Both the position numbers and the translations under genes were made by a program. A stretch of 57,284 nt of DNA from Roseovarius sp. (GTDB lineage: Bacteria > Pseudomonadota > Alphaproteobacteria > Rhodobacterales > Rhodobacteraceae), in assembly GCF_027019125.1 (NCBI RefSeq), contig NZ_JALUXE010000010.1, positions 1 to 57,284 on the forward strand. The letters are read 5' to 3'. The notes below the pieces were generated by a model. The model did not search any database and was not told the DNA's origin. It saw nothing but the letters and a program-made list of their open reading frames with translations. This document shows positions 43,483 through 53,900 of the stretch, piece by piece (within the stretch, counting starts at the first letter, position 1; each line of letters opens with the position of its first letter).

Positions 43483-44372
43483 CAGCCGCGCCCCCTGAGC
43501 ATGTTGAAGGCGTTGCCAAAGGCCTCGAGCGCGTTGGCGGGAACCAGGATGGTGTTGGAGGAGGGGCTGTTGCCAAGGGCATTGAGCGCCTCGACCTGTT
43601 TCAGCGCGACCTGATATTGCGCGGCCTCGAGCCCGTTGGCGGCGATGGCCGCGGCGACGACGCCGGTGGCATAGGCCTCGGCGTCGGCCTCGATGCGGCG
43701 GGCCTTGGCGGCCTGTTCGGCGGCGTAAAGCTCGGCGTCGGCCTGAAGTTCCACGGCGCGTTTATGCCCCTCGGCCTCTGTCACCTGCGCGCGGCGGGCG
43801 CGCTCGGCGTTGAGCTGTTGCAGCATCGCGGCGCGGGTCGCCTGATCGAGATTGACGTCGAGAATCTCGGCGCGGGTCACTTCGATGCCCCAGTCATCCA
43901 CGGCATCCTCGACCAGCGATTTGATCGTGGTGATCAGCTGCGAGCGGTTGGATTGCACCTCGTCGAGGTCCATCTTGCCGATTTCGGCGCGCACGATGCC
44001 GGCCACGGTGGTGGCAATCGCGCCATCGACCTCGCGGATGCGGTAGACGGTCTTTTCCGGATACAGGATGCGGTAGAAAACCGAGGTTTCCACCTGCAAC
44101 AGCACGTTGTCGCGGGTGATGGCATCCTGGCTTGCGTTGGGCAACTGGCGTTCGAGGATCGAAATCTTGTGCCGCACCACATCGAGAAAAGGCACGATCA
44201 GGTTGATGCCGGGGCCAAGCACCTTGTGCAGCTTGCCAAAGCGCTCGACCACATATTGCTCTGACTGGGGCACGATCTTGACCCCGCGAAAGATGACGAT
44301 GACCACGAGGAGCGTGATCAGAAGCCAGACGATATTTGCAGAAATCAGTTGCAGGATGAAGTCTTCGGTCAT
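43482..44372 (-). CDS. qmcA: SPFH/band-7 (QmcA/slipin-like) membrane protein
   Basis: A 296-residue protein: an N-terminal membrane segment (IVWLLITLLVVIVIFRGV), the SPFH domain (VPQSEQYVVERFGKLHKVLG to about 180), then an alanine-rich coiled coil (AERARRAQVTEAEGHKRAVE). It forms large membrane rings in relatives. The C-terminal tail ends ALEAFGNAFNMLRGRG. ATG at 44372 chosen; cotranscribed with the NfeD gene. Divergent from tgt. Confidence 0.93.
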   Translation of the reverse strand: MTEDFILQLISANIVWLLITLLVVIVIFRGVKIVPQSEQYVVERFGKLHKVLGPGINLIVPFLDVVRHKISILERQLPNASQDAITRDNVLLQVETSVFYRILYPEKTVYRIREVDGAIATTVAGIVRAEIGKMDLDEVQSNRSQLITTIKSLVEDAVDDWGIEVTRAEILDVNLDQATRAAMLQQLNAERARRAQVTEAEGHKRAVELQADAELYAAEQAAKARRIEADAEAYATGVVAAAIAANGLEAAQYQVALKQVEALNALGNSPSSNTILVPANALEAFGNAFNMLRGRG

Positions 44373-44456
44373 GGGAACTCTCACAAAGGGGCAGCCAAGA
44401 CGGCGTTTTACAAGGCAGGGTAAACCGCTTTAAAGGGGGGCAAAAGGGCTAATGCG

Positions 44457-45596
44457 ATGGGAATTCAGGGCATGCGGTTCGGCTTCGAGAAACTGGCACA
44501 GGATGGCGCGGCGCGGGCAGGGGTGATCCACACGCCGCGCGGCGACATCCGCACGCCTGCCTTCATGCCGGTGGGCACGGCGGCGACGGTCAAGGCGATG
44601 ATGCCCGAGAGCGTGCGCGCCACCGGGGCGGATATCCTGCTTGGGAATACCTATCACCTGATGCTGCGGCCCGGTGCCGAGCGGATTGACCGCTTGGGCG
44701 GTTTGCACCGCTTCATGAACTGGGAACGGCCGATCCTGACGGATTCGGGCGGGTTTCAGGTGATGAGCCTTGCGGGTTTGCGCAAGCTGACGGAGCAGGG
44801 GGTGACCTTCAAGAGCCATATCGACGGCTCCAAGCACGAGCTGACGCCGGAGCGGTCGATGGAAATTCAGCGCCTTCTGGGGTCGGACATCGTGATGTGT
44901 TTCGACGAATGCCCCGCCTTGCCCGCGAGTGACAAGGCCGTGGCTGAAAGCATGCGGCTGAGCATGCGGTGGGCCGAGCGTTCGAAGGCGGCGTTTGGCG
45001 ACCGGCCGGGTCATGCGCTCTTTGGCATCATGCAGGGCGGGGTGACGCCCGAATTGCGCGAAGAGAGCGCCGAGGCGCTCAAGGCCATCGGGTTCGATGG
45101 CTATGCCGTGGGCGGTCTCGCGGTGGGCGAAGGGCAAGAGGCGATGTTCGGCGTGCTGGATTATGCCACCGGATTCCTGCCCGAGGATCGTCCGCGATAC
45201 CTGATGGGGGTGGGCAAGCCGGATGACATCGTGGGGGCCGTGAAACGCGGTATCGACATGATGGATTGCGTGTTGCCCAGCCGGTCGGGGCGCACGGGGC
45301 AGGTGTTCACACGACATGGCGTGGTCAATATCAAGAACGCGCGCCATCAGGATGATCCGCGCCCGCTGGATGAGGCCTGCACCTGTCCGGCCTGTCGGAA
45401 CTATAGCCGGGCCTATCTGCATCATGTGTTCCGGTCGCAGGAAATCATCAGCTCCATGCTGCTGACATGGCACAACCTGCATCATTTTCAGCAGATCATG
45501 GGCGAGATGCGCGCGGCGATTGCCGAGGCGCGGTTCGATGCCTGGGAGGCGGCGTTTCATGCGGGCCGTGCCGAGGGCGACATCGAACCGCTCTGA
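44457..45596 (+). CDS. tgt: tRNA-guanine transglycosylase (queuine tRNA-ribosyltransferase)
   Basis: A 379-residue enzyme that swaps guanine-34 of Asp, Asn, His and Tyr tRNAs for preQ1 in queuosine synthesis. Visible: [13 protein letters not shown] (catalytic Asp region), [14 protein letters not shown], and the zinc-binding [16 protein letters not shown] (CxCxxC and His). The start at 44457 or at the Met four codons later (MRFGFEK). No other queuosine genes are nearby. Confidence 0.96.
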   Translation: MGIQGMRFGFEKLAQDGAARAGVIHTPRGDIRTPAFMPVGTAATVKAMMPESVRATGADILLGNTYHLMLRPGAERIDRLGGLHRFMNWERPILTDSGGFQVMSLAGLRKLTEQGVTFKSHIDGSKHELTPERSMEIQRLLGSDIVMCFDECPALPASDKAVAESMRLSMRWAERSKAAFGDRPGHALFGIMQGGVTPELREESAEALKAIGFDGYAVGGLAVGEGQEAMFGVLDYATGFLPEDRPRYLMGVGKPDDIVGAVKRGIDMMDCVLPSRSGRTGQVFTRHGVVNIKNARHQDDPRPLDEACTCPACRNYSRAYLHHVFRSQEIISSMLLTWHNLHHFQQIMGEMRAAIAEARFDAWEAAFHAGRAEGDIEPL

Positions 45597-45737
45597 GTGC
45601 GGATCTGTCAATGGCCTGCGACTGTGCGGTGGTGCGGGGGCGGCTGTGGGATAGGGCGCAGGCGGCGGCCTTGCGCGTGGGGTATGCGCGCATAGCTTAT
45701 GCCCAAGCGCAATCTGTCCGCACAAGGAGCATATCCC

Positions 45738-46814
45738 ATGAGCCACAAGCTTTTTACCCCCATCAAGGTCGGTGATCTCGAACTTGCCAATCGCGTTGTC
45801 ATGGCGCCGCTCACGCGCAACCGCGCAGACAACGATACGGCTGAGGTCGGGGACCTTCAGGTCACCTATTACGCGCAGCGTGCGGGGGCCGGGTTGATCA
45901 TCACCGAGGCCGCACAGATCAGCCCCGAGGGCAAAGGCTATGTCGGCACGCCGGGCATTTACAGCCCCGAGCAGGTGGCGGCATGGAAGAAGGTGACGGA
46001 TGCGGTCCACGCCAAGGGTGGCAAGATTGTGATCCAGCTCTGGCACGTGGGGCGGATCAGCCACACGTCGTTGCAGCCCGACGGGCAGGCCCCGGTCGCC
46101 CCGGTGGCAGTGGCGGCCAAGGCGCAGACCTTTACGCCCGCCGGGTTCGAGGACACATCCACCCCGCGCGCCCTGCGCGAGGATGAGATGCCGCGCGTGG
46201 TTGCGGATTATGTCCATGCCGCCAAGGCGGCCAAGGAGGCCGGGTTTGACGGGATCGAACTGCATGCCGCCAATGGCTATCTTCTGGATCAGTTCCTCAA
46301 GGATGGGCCGAACTCCCGCGAGGATGCCTATGGTGGCTCGGTGGGCAATCGCGCGCGCTTGCTGTTCGACGTGCTGGACGGGCTGGAAACGGTCTGGGCC
46401 CCGGGCCGGATCGGTATTCGCCTCTCGCCCTGGTCGGGATTCAACGATGCGACCGACAGCGATCCCGACACCCATTTCGGTTGGGTCGTCGAGCGCCTGA
46501 ACGCCCGCGGCTTGGCCTATCTGCATCTGATCGAGGGCAGCACTGGTGGCGCGCGCGAGGGGGCATTTGACGCGCTGCGCGCCAAGTGGACGGGCGTTTA
46601 CATGGCCAACAACGGCTATGACCGCGACCTGGCGCTGACACGGGTGGCGACAGGTGCGGTCGATCTGGTGGCCTTTGGCCGGCCCTATATCGCCAATCCC
46701 GACCTGGTCGAGCGGTTGGAGCAGAACGCCCCGCTGAATGAGGGCGATCAGGCGACCTATTACGGCGGCGGGGCCGAGGGCTATACCGATTATCCGACGC
46801 TCGAGACCGTCTGA
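45738..46814 (+). CDS. Old Yellow Enzyme family ene-reductase
   Basis: A 358-residue FMN enzyme of the classical OYE type, reducing activated C=C bonds with NAD(P)H. FMN/ligand residues seen: MAPLTRNR (Thr of the classical class), IQLWHVGRISH, and ELHAANGYLLDQF (HxxN substrate pair). The ATG at 45738 has AAGGAG eight bases upstream. The 141 bases before it, after tgt, hold no gene. Confidence 0.93.
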   Translation: MSHKLFTPIKVGDLELANRVVMAPLTRNRADNDTAEVGDLQVTYYAQRAGAGLIITEAAQISPEGKGYVGTPGIYSPEQVAAWKKVTDAVHAKGGKIVIQLWHVGRISHTSLQPDGQAPVAPVAVAAKAQTFTPAGFEDTSTPRALREDEMPRVVADYVHAAKAAKEAGFDGIELHAANGYLLDQFLKDGPNSREDAYGGSVGNRARLLFDVLDGLETVWAPGRIGIRLSPWSGFNDATDSDPDTHFGWVVERLNARGLAYLHLIEGSTGGAREGAFDALRAKWTGVYMANNGYDRDLALTRVATGAVDLVAFGRPYIANPDLVERLEQNAPLNEGDQATYYGGGAEGYTDYPTLETV

Positions 46815-46818
46815 CATC

Positions 46819-46857
46819 ATCTCTGGGCGCGGTCCTGAGGGCCGCGCCCAGAGATGG
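46819..46857 (+). terminator. 15-bp hairpin after the ene-reductase gene
   Basis: Arms CATCTCTGGGCGCGG and CCGCGCCCAGAGATG with a 9-base loop, directly after the stop. No T-run follows, so it may be an mRNA-stabilising stem or a factor-dependent stop. Confidence 0.55.
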
Positions 46858-46982
46858 CGCGATAAATGCACATGTGTGGCAGGGCATTTTCGGCACGGGC
46901 CTGAGAGACGCGATAGATCCAGCGTCGCGATGGCCCTAAAGTTGTAAGGTGCAAGACCGTTGATACGAAGGCGCAGGCGGTG

Positions 46983-48269
46983 ATGTCTGAGCTTTCGGAC
47001 CATGAAACGATGCTGCACGAGGTGGATATGCACGCGAGCGTCCCCAAATCCGGTCTGCGGGCCGATGCGACTTTGGTAGATCAAGAAGTTCCCTTTGGAA
47101 TTGGTGAGTTGTTCTTTTCGCGGACCGACACGCGCGGGGTGATCCGGGCGTTCAACCCGGTCTTTCTGCGCGTTGCGGGTTACGGGGCCGAGGATATGGC
47201 CGGTGCGCCGCACAAGCTGGTGCGCCATCCGGACATGCCCAAAGGTGTGTTCTGGTTGATGTGGGACGGGTTGAAGCGCGGTCACTCGGTCGGGGCCTAT
47301 GTCAAGAATCGGGCCAGGGACGGGCGCTTTTACTGGGTTTTTGCCGTGGTTTCGCCGGTTGACGACGGGTATCTGTCGGTGCGGCTGAAACCGTCGAGCC
47401 CGCTTTTTGCCACGGTGAAAGAGGTTTACGCCCGCGCGCTCGAGCGTGAGCGGGGGCAGGCGATGACGCCCGAGCAGAGCGCCCATGCCATCGAGGGCGA
47501 TCTGGTCGCCGCCGGCTTTGCCAATTACGGCGCGTTTCAGATCGAGGCATTGCGCCGGGAACATGCATCGCGGGATGCGGCGCGCAATCGGGCTGTGACG
47601 CCTGCGCTGGTCGCGTCGGGGCATCTTCTTGATGTAAAGTCCGAGATCGAGCAGGAATTGCGCGTGCTCTGCGACAATCTCAAAGAGGCGGAGCTGATCA
47701 CCACGAACATGAAGATCCAGGCCTGCAAGCTGCGATCCGACCGTGGGCCGATCAACGAGATTGCCAAGAATTACGAACTGATGATGCGCGATATCCGCAA
47801 TCATCCCCGCGTGGTCCAGACCCTGCGCAGTGATCAGGGAACCTGGGACGTGAACGACGAGGCCAGATCGGTGTTCATGATCGCGGTGGCCGAACTCATG
47901 CAGGAGATGGTCGCGTTCTTTCGCGAGGAAGTGGCGCGCGGCGACGACGAGCGTGCCAGCGCTGAAATGGAGGTGGTTGCAGCATTGCGGGATCGCTATC
48001 GGCAAGAGGCGGATCGCGCCATGGAAGATGGGTATCGCGCCGTGCGGCAACTCTCGGCGGATGCCGAAATGATCCGGCGTATGGTCACGGGGCTGGCGAT
48101 GGTGCGGGTTGTGCTGCGTGTCGAGGCGGGCATCCTGCGCGAGCGTCTGTCGGGGCTGCAATCCATCCTTGGGCAGTTGGACCGGTTCCATGACGAGGTG
48201 AGTGCCGCGCTCGAGCGTGTGCAGGACGCGGTGACTTTGCTTTTGCGCGATCGCGGTTTGGCGGCCTGA
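46983..48269 (+). CDS. Aer-like PAS-domain protein without methyl-accepting domain
   Basis: A 428-residue soluble protein. Residues about 35-135 are a PAS domain of the Aer kind (FFSRTDTRGVIRAFNPVFLR, APHKLVRHPDMPKGVFWLM, YVKNRARDGRFYWVF), usually holding FAD and sensing redox. The remaining 290 residues are helical and charged, but I do not see the conserved hairpin of chemoreceptors (no EAARAGEHGRGF-type stretch) nor membrane segments, so it should not signal to CheA in the usual way. The start is ATG at 46983, with a GTG one codon before. Stands alone upstream of lon. Confidence 0.8.
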   Translation: MSELSDHETMLHEVDMHASVPKSGLRADATLVDQEVPFGIGELFFSRTDTRGVIRAFNPVFLRVAGYGAEDMAGAPHKLVRHPDMPKGVFWLMWDGLKRGHSVGAYVKNRARDGRFYWVFAVVSPVDDGYLSVRLKPSSPLFATVKEVYARALERERGQAMTPEQSAHAIEGDLVAAGFANYGAFQIEALRREHASRDAARNRAVTPALVASGHLLDVKSEIEQELRVLCDNLKEAELITTNMKIQACKLRSDRGPINEIAKNYELMMRDIRNHPRVVQTLRSDQGTWDVNDEARSVFMIAVAELMQEMVAFFREEVARGDDERASAEMEVVAALRDRYRQEADRAMEDGYRAVRQLSADAEMIRRMVTGLAMVRVVLRVEAGILRERLSGLQSILGQLDRFHDEVSAALERVQDAVTLLLRDRGLAA

Positions 48270-48346
48270 GGGCGGCGGGAAAGGCGCATAGGGGCGCACT
48301 GTCCCCTTGTGCCCGACCTGATCTGCGGGCAATGTTTGCCGAATCT

Positions 48347-48375
48347 GTTGAAACCTGACGGGGCGCGCCCCAAGT
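48347..48375 (+). promoter_or_regulatory. Sigma-32-like heat-shock promoter of lon
   Basis: GTTGAAA, a 14-base spacer, and CCCCAAGT match the RpoH pattern CTTGAAA-N13-15-CCCCATNT well. The position is about 80 bases upstream of the lon ATG at 48455. Fits the known heat-shock control of lon. Confidence 0.6.
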
Positions 48376-48454
48376 TAGGGCTAACGTAACGGAGAGGGCC
48401 GTGGTTGCCGCCGCGCGGGGCCGGTGCCCTCTTGCCAAGAACAGGAAAACGAGC

Positions 48455-50866
48455 ATGCAAGACACCCTCAACGCCTCTTATCCGGTCCTGCCGCTGCGGG
48501 ACATCGTGGTGTTCCCGCATATGATCGTGCCGCTTTTCGTGGGGCGCGAGAAATCGGTGCGCGCGCTGGAAGAGGTCATGGCCGATGACAAGCAGATCCT
48601 GCTGTCGAGCCAGATTGACCCTGCCGATGACGATCCCGCCGAATCCGGTATCTATCGCGTGGGCGTATTGGCGAATGTGCTGCAACTGCTGAAGCTGCCC
48701 GATGGCACCGTCAAGGTGCTGGTCGAGGGCGTGGCGCGGGTGCGGATCACCGAGTATTTGCCCAACTCCGAGTTTTTCGAGGCCAAGGCCGAATATCTGA
48801 GCGAGATTCCCGGCGATGCCACCACCATCGCGGCGCTGTTGCGCACGGTCGGCGATGAGTTCGCGCGTTATGCCAAGGTGAAAAAGAACATCCCCGACGA
48901 GGCTATGGCCGCTGTGACCGAGTCCGAGGAACCGGCCAAGCTGGCTGATCTGGTGGCGGGGCATCTCGGCCTTGACGTGGCGCGCAAGCAAGACCTGCTT
49001 GAGACGCTGAGCGTGAGCGAGCGGTTGGAGAAGGTTTACGGCCTGATGCAGGGCGAGATGAGCGTTCTTCAGGTCGAGAAGAAGATCAAGACGCGCGTCA
49101 AATCGCAGATGGAGCGCACGCAGCGCGAATATTACCTGAATGAGCAGATGAAGGCCATTCAGAAGGAGTTGGGCGATGGCGAGGATGGTGCAGGCGAGAT
49201 TGCCGAGCTGGAAGAGCGCATCGCCAAGACCAAGCTGAGCAAGGAAGCTGCGGAAAAGGCCGAAGCCGAGCTGAAAAAGCTCAAGAACATGAGCCCGATG
49301 AGTGCTGAAGCAACGGTCGTGCGCAACTATCTCGACTGGATGCTGAGCATTCCGTGGGGTGTGAAAAGCCGGACCAAGAAGGACCTGCACAAGGCTCAGG
49401 ACATCCTCGATGCCGATCACTATGGGCTGGAAAAGGTCAAGGAGCGGATCGTCGAGTATCTGGCGGTGCAGCAGCGCAGCCAAAAGCTGAAAGGCCCGAT
49501 CATGTGCCTTGTCGGCCCTCCGGGCGTGGGCAAGACCAGCCTTGGCAAGTCTGTGGCACGCGCCACCGGGCGGGAGTTCATCCGGATTTCGCTGGGCGGT
49601 GTGCGTGACGAGAGCGAAATTCGCGGCCACCGGCGGACCTATATCGGCTCGATGCCCGGCAAGATCATTCAGGCGCTGAAAAAGGCCAAGACGACCAATC
49701 CGCTGATCCTGCTCGATGAGATCGACAAGATGGGTCAGGATTTCCGGGGCGACCCGGCGTCGGCGATGCTCGAGGTGCTCGATCCCGAGCAGAACTCGAC
49801 CTTTGTCGATCACTATCTTGAGGTGGAATATGACCTCTCGAACGTGATGTTCCTGACCACGGCCAACAGCTACAACATGCCGGGGCCGCTCTTGGACCGG
49901 ATGGAGATCATTCCGCTGGCGGGCTACACCGAGGATGAAAAGCGCGAGATCGCGAAACAGCATCTGGTGGACAAGCAGGTCAAGAACAATGGTCTCAAGA
50001 AGGGCGAGTTTACCCTGACCGATGCGGCGCTGACCGATGTGATCCGGTATTACACCCGCGAGGCGGGGGTGCGGAACCTTGAGCGCGAGATTGCCAAGCT
50101 GGCCCGCAAGGCGGTGACGCGGATCATCAAGGGAGCGGAAAAGGCGATCACGGTCACGCCGGAGAACCTCGACGATTTCCTTGGGGTACGCAAATACAAG
50201 TTCGGCCTGGCGGAAGAGAGCGATCAGGTCGGCGTTGTTACCGGGCTGGCCTATACATCCGTGGGCGGTGAACTGCTCAACATCGAAGCCCTCCGCCTGC
50301 CGGGCAAGGGCCGGATGAAGACCACCGGCAAGTTGGGCGATGTGATGAAGGAATCGATCGATGCGGCGTCAAGTTACGTCCGCTCGGTCGCGCCCGACCT
50401 TGGGATCAAGCCGCCCAAGTTCGAGAAGTGGGATATTCACGTCCACGTTCCGGAAGGGGCCACGCCCAAGGATGGCCCCTCTGCCGGTCTTGCGATGGTG
50501 ACGTCCATCGTGTCGGTTCTGACGGGGATTCCCGTGCGCAAGGATATTGCCATGACCGGCGAGGTGACGCTGCGCGGAAATGCGCTGCCCATCGGTGGGC
50601 TCAAGGAAAAGCTGCTGGCGGCGTTGCGCGGTGGGATCAAGACGGTGCTCATTCCGCGTGAGAACGAAAAGGATCTGGCCGAGATCCCGGACAATGTGAA
50701 AGAGGGGCTGGATATTATCCCCGTCGATCACGTGCGCGATGTGCTCAGGCTGGCGCTGGTGCGCGCGCCCGAGCCAGTCGAATGGGACGAAGAGGCAGAA
50801 GAGGCCGCCGCCACCGAGGCCGCGTTGAAATCCGGCGAAGAGGGCCGGGGGGCCGTGGCGCATTAA
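48455..50866 (+). CDS. lon: ATP-dependent protease Lon (LonA)
   Basis: An 803-residue cytoplasmic protease for misfolded and regulatory proteins. Parts: N-terminal substrate-binding domain ([20 protein letters not shown]), AAA+ with GPPGVGKTS near 354-362 and [11 protein letters not shown], and a C-terminal protease with the Ser-Lys dyad ([11 protein letters not shown] near 676, and [14 protein letters not shown] near 717). The start is ATG at 48455 ([16 protein letters not shown]), preceded by CAGGAAAACGAGC. Full length; last residues acidic. Heat-shock-like promoter upstream and a terminator downstream. Confidence 0.97.
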   Translation: MQDTLNASYPVLPLRDIVVFPHMIVPLFVGREKSVRALEEVMADDKQILLSSQIDPADDDPAESGIYRVGVLANVLQLLKLPDGTVKVLVEGVARVRITEYLPNSEFFEAKAEYLSEIPGDATTIAALLRTVGDEFARYAKVKKNIPDEAMAAVTESEEPAKLADLVAGHLGLDVARKQDLLETLSVSERLEKVYGLMQGEMSVLQVEKKIKTRVKSQMERTQREYYLNEQMKAIQKELGDGEDGAGEIAELEERIAKTKLSKEAAEKAEAELKKLKNMSPMSAEATVVRNYLDWMLSIPWGVKSRTKKDLHKAQDILDADHYGLEKVKERIVEYLAVQQRSQKLKGPIMCLVGPPGVGKTSLGKSVARATGREFIRISLGGVRDESEIRGHRRTYIGSMPGKIIQALKKAKTTNPLILLDEIDKMGQDFRGDPASAMLEVLDPEQNSTFVDHYLEVEYDLSNVMFLTTANSYNMPGPLLDRMEIIPLAGYTEDEKREIAKQHLVDKQVKNNGLKKGEFTLTDAALTDVIRYYTREAGVRNLEREIAKLARKAVTRIIKGAEKAITVTPENLDDFLGVRKYKFGLAEESDQVGVVTGLAYTSVGGELLNIEALRLPGKGRMKTTGKLGDVMKESIDAASSYVRSVAPDLGIKPPKFEKWDIHVHVPEGATPKDGPSAGLAMVTSIVSVLTGIPVRKDIAMTGEVTLRGNALPIGGLKEKLLAALRGGIKTVLIPRENEKDLAEIPDNVKEGLDIIPVDHVRDVLRLALVRAPEPVEWDEEAEEAAATEAALKSGEEGRGAVAH

Positions 50867-50892
50867 TCTGCGCAGGGCCCGTATGACATGAC

Positions 50893-50925
50893 AAAACGCC
50901 CCCGGTTCAATACCGGGGGCGTTTT
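50893..50925 (+). terminator. Rho-independent terminator after lon
   Basis: Stem AAAACGCCCCCGG / CCGGGGGCGTTTT followed by TTTCATTTT. The A-run on the other side makes it work for the convergent RTX gene too. A second hairpin, CCGGCCCC / GGGGCCGG at 50954-50973, lies nearer that gene. Confidence 0.88.
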
Positions 50926-50994
50926 CATTTTGGTCGAGCGGGTCGCGGAGAGACCGGCCCCCGCAGGGGCCGGAACGATCCTTGAGCGCGCGCC

Positions 50995-53900
50995 TTACCC
51001 GAAGAGGAAGTTGTCGGCGGTGAGGTCTGCCGCCAGAACTGCCTCGAAGGTGATGGTGTGGCCGTCCACCGCGACAACCGCACCAGCGACCGTGTCGGTG
51101 ATGTCGAGCGCGTCGAAATTGGCCACGCTGCGCAGGATCACGGTTTCGGTGGCTGCATCAAAATCGGTGATGATGTCGGCCTCGCCGCTGTTGAGCATGT
51201 TGAAGACGAAGGTATCCACGCCCTCGCCGCCGGTCATCAGGTCATTGCCCTCACCGCCGTTGAGCGTGTCGTTGCCTGTGCCGCCATCCAGCACGTCATC
51301 GCGCCCGCCGCCTGCGACAAAGTCGTTACCCGCGCCGCCCAGAACGGTGTCATCGCCCAGGCCGCCGCCGAGGCTGTCGTTGCCCTCGCCACCGTCCAGA
51401 AGGTCGGTGCCAGCGCCGCCGCCGATCAGGTCATCGCCGGCGCCACCTTCGACCGTATCGGCACCCTGACCGCCGCCGAGGCGGTCGTTGCCGTCCTCGC
51501 CCTGCACAAGGTCATTGCCTGCGCCACCATTGGCCACGTCATTGCCTGCGCCGCCGTTGACCACATCGTCACCGCGACCACCGCCCATGGTGTCATTGCC
51601 AAGACCGCCGCGCAGGTCGTCATTGCCAAAGCCACCGCCGAGGTTGTCATCGCCTGCGCCGCCGTTCACGAGGTCGTCGCCCGCACCGGCCCCAAGCCGG
51701 TCATCCCCGTCCGTGCCGATCAGCGTGTCATCGCCATTGCTGCGGCCGGTGGCGGAGTTGTCCACGCTGAGGTTGTCGAGGTTGTAGATCACCGTGTTGC
51801 CGTCACCCTCATAGGCCACGGCGATCTGTGCAAAGCCCGTGGCGCTTTGATCTGCCGGGATAAAGGCGATGGTTTCGGGGCTGATGTTGCCGTTGGCCTC
51901 GCTGTCGATATAGTGGTCGAACGCCGGGTTTGCGGGGTCCGTGATGTCAAACACCATGATCCCGTTGTCGCGTTCAAGCCCGATAAAGACATAGGGTTTG
52001 CCTTCGACCACGCCGACGGCGATTGCCTCGGGTTCGACCCCTTTGTCGTCTGAACGGTTGTCGAACTCACCCTCGTCCTGATTGAACAGCTCGGGCCGGA
52101 TTTCCGCGATGAGCTGCGAGAACTGCGACCCGCTGTCAAAGACGATCTCGCCGGCGGTGTTGTAGATGGTGAAGGAGCGCGAGCCGTAGTGGAACAACTG
52201 GTCGTAATCGCCATCCCCATCGGTGTCGCCCAGATCGGTACGCACGTTGAGGCGGCCAAGGTTCTCGTTCAGTTGCAGGATATCGGCATTCGGGAAGGCG
52301 GTCGGATCGAGCGTCAGGCTGGCGATCCGGGCTTCGGTTGCGTCGCGCGCGTCGCCCTCGTTGGCGGTGAAGATATAGGTCTCGCCGCCAATCTCGATCG
52401 AGGTGATCGCGTCGGGCTGGCGCATGCCGAAAAGGTTGTCATAGTTTTGCAGGTTGATTGCATTGTCGCGGTTCGACGCGTCGATCTCGTTGCCCGGAAG
52501 CGAGCGGTCCACGAGGCCGAAGCTGCGAATGTCGGTCACGGTGTTGGTGGTGAGGTCGATGACCGCGTAGGCATTGGCCTCTTGCAGGGACACCCATGCA
52601 GTGACGCCATCCGGCAGGACGGTGATATATTCCGGCTCAAGGTCCTGAGAGGCGGAGTTGCCCGGCTGGATCAGGACACCGGCCTCGCGCAGGCTGTCCT
52701 CCTGGCCGTCGAAGGCCGAGAAATCGAGCGTGACCGCCGTGGCATTGGCCGCGCCACCGCTCACGTCGATGATGGAAACGCCGCCCAAAGGATCGGTGCC
52801 GTCCAGTGGCTCGCCCTCATTGGCCACGAGGATGCGCGTGCCATCGGGGGTAAAGGTCACCATATCGGGCAGATTGCCCACCTCGACGGTGTTGAGCAGG
52901 TTGCCGTCCTGATCGAAGATTGCGACGACGCCATTGGCCTCTGCGGGTGTGACCGACAGCGCAGCAGCCACGAGGCCGTTCTTGGCCGCAACCGATTGCA
53001 CGCTGGCGAACCCTGCCACCTGACCAAGGTCGAATTCACCCAGTTTCTCGCCGGTGGCCGCGTCGAACGCGTCGATGCGGTTCTGCGCGCCGTTGGTGAC
53101 ATAGGCGCGGCCTGCGTCCACCGAGACCACCTCGGACCCGCCGGTGAACAGTTCGGTTTCGCCGCTCAGAAGCTCTGCCGCGATGGAGGTGCCGAGGGTC
53201 GGCGTGTTTTCGTCGAGCAGGATACGGTCGACACCGCCATTGCGCGCCAGTTGCACGATGCGCAGGTCGTTGGTGACATCCGTCTCGGCATTGGCAAAGG
53301 CGTTGTCCGCGTCCGGGAAGTTCTCGGTCATGAAATCGCCCAGGGCTTGCTGTTCGCCAAGGCGGTTCGCCTCTGCGTCGCTGGTGATGGACCCCTCGGG
53401 CGTAAGGAACTGCACATCCGAGATCAGTTCCTGGAACGGATAGCCGTCGCCATTGGTGAGCATCAGGAAGTCGAGCGTGACCATGCGGATCGTCTCGGGG
53501 GCTTCGGCAGTGAAGGCACCATCGCGGAAGATCACGATGTCATCGCCGGTTTCCGGGTCGATCAGTGCTACGGTCTTGATCCGGTCGCCAGCCACGGCCA
53601 CTTGCGGGCGGTCGGTGGCCGGATCGACCACATAATCGCCATTCTCATCGGTGACGAGTTCCTGAGCGGTGCCGTTCTCGTCAAAGCTGACACGGAAGCC
53701 GCCGATCTGGAAGAACCGGCCGGGGGTGTTCCCCGCCTCGGTGTTGGTATCGGCCACGCCATGCTCGAGCAGCATGAGAAAGCCTTCCTTGGTCACGGTT
53801 GCAACGGCAAGACCGTTGTTGAAGCGCAGCGAATTCTGCAGGTCGAGCTGCGAGAGCACGCCGTCGCCCGCATCGGTGCCAGTGTTGGTGGAAGAGCCGA

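Noticed and set aside
44430..48332. A 1300-codon open frame on the minus strand
   Set aside because: It is antisense to tgt, the OYE gene and the PAS gene, which have clear family motifs, ribosome-binding sites and normal lengths. Long antisense frames are a by-product of high GC.
51215..51740. Regularly spaced repeats that could suggest a CRISPR array
   Set aside because: The period is 27 bases in coding phase with no unique spacers; it encodes RTX nonapeptides. No cas genes are present and I saw no CRISPR array elsewhere in the window.
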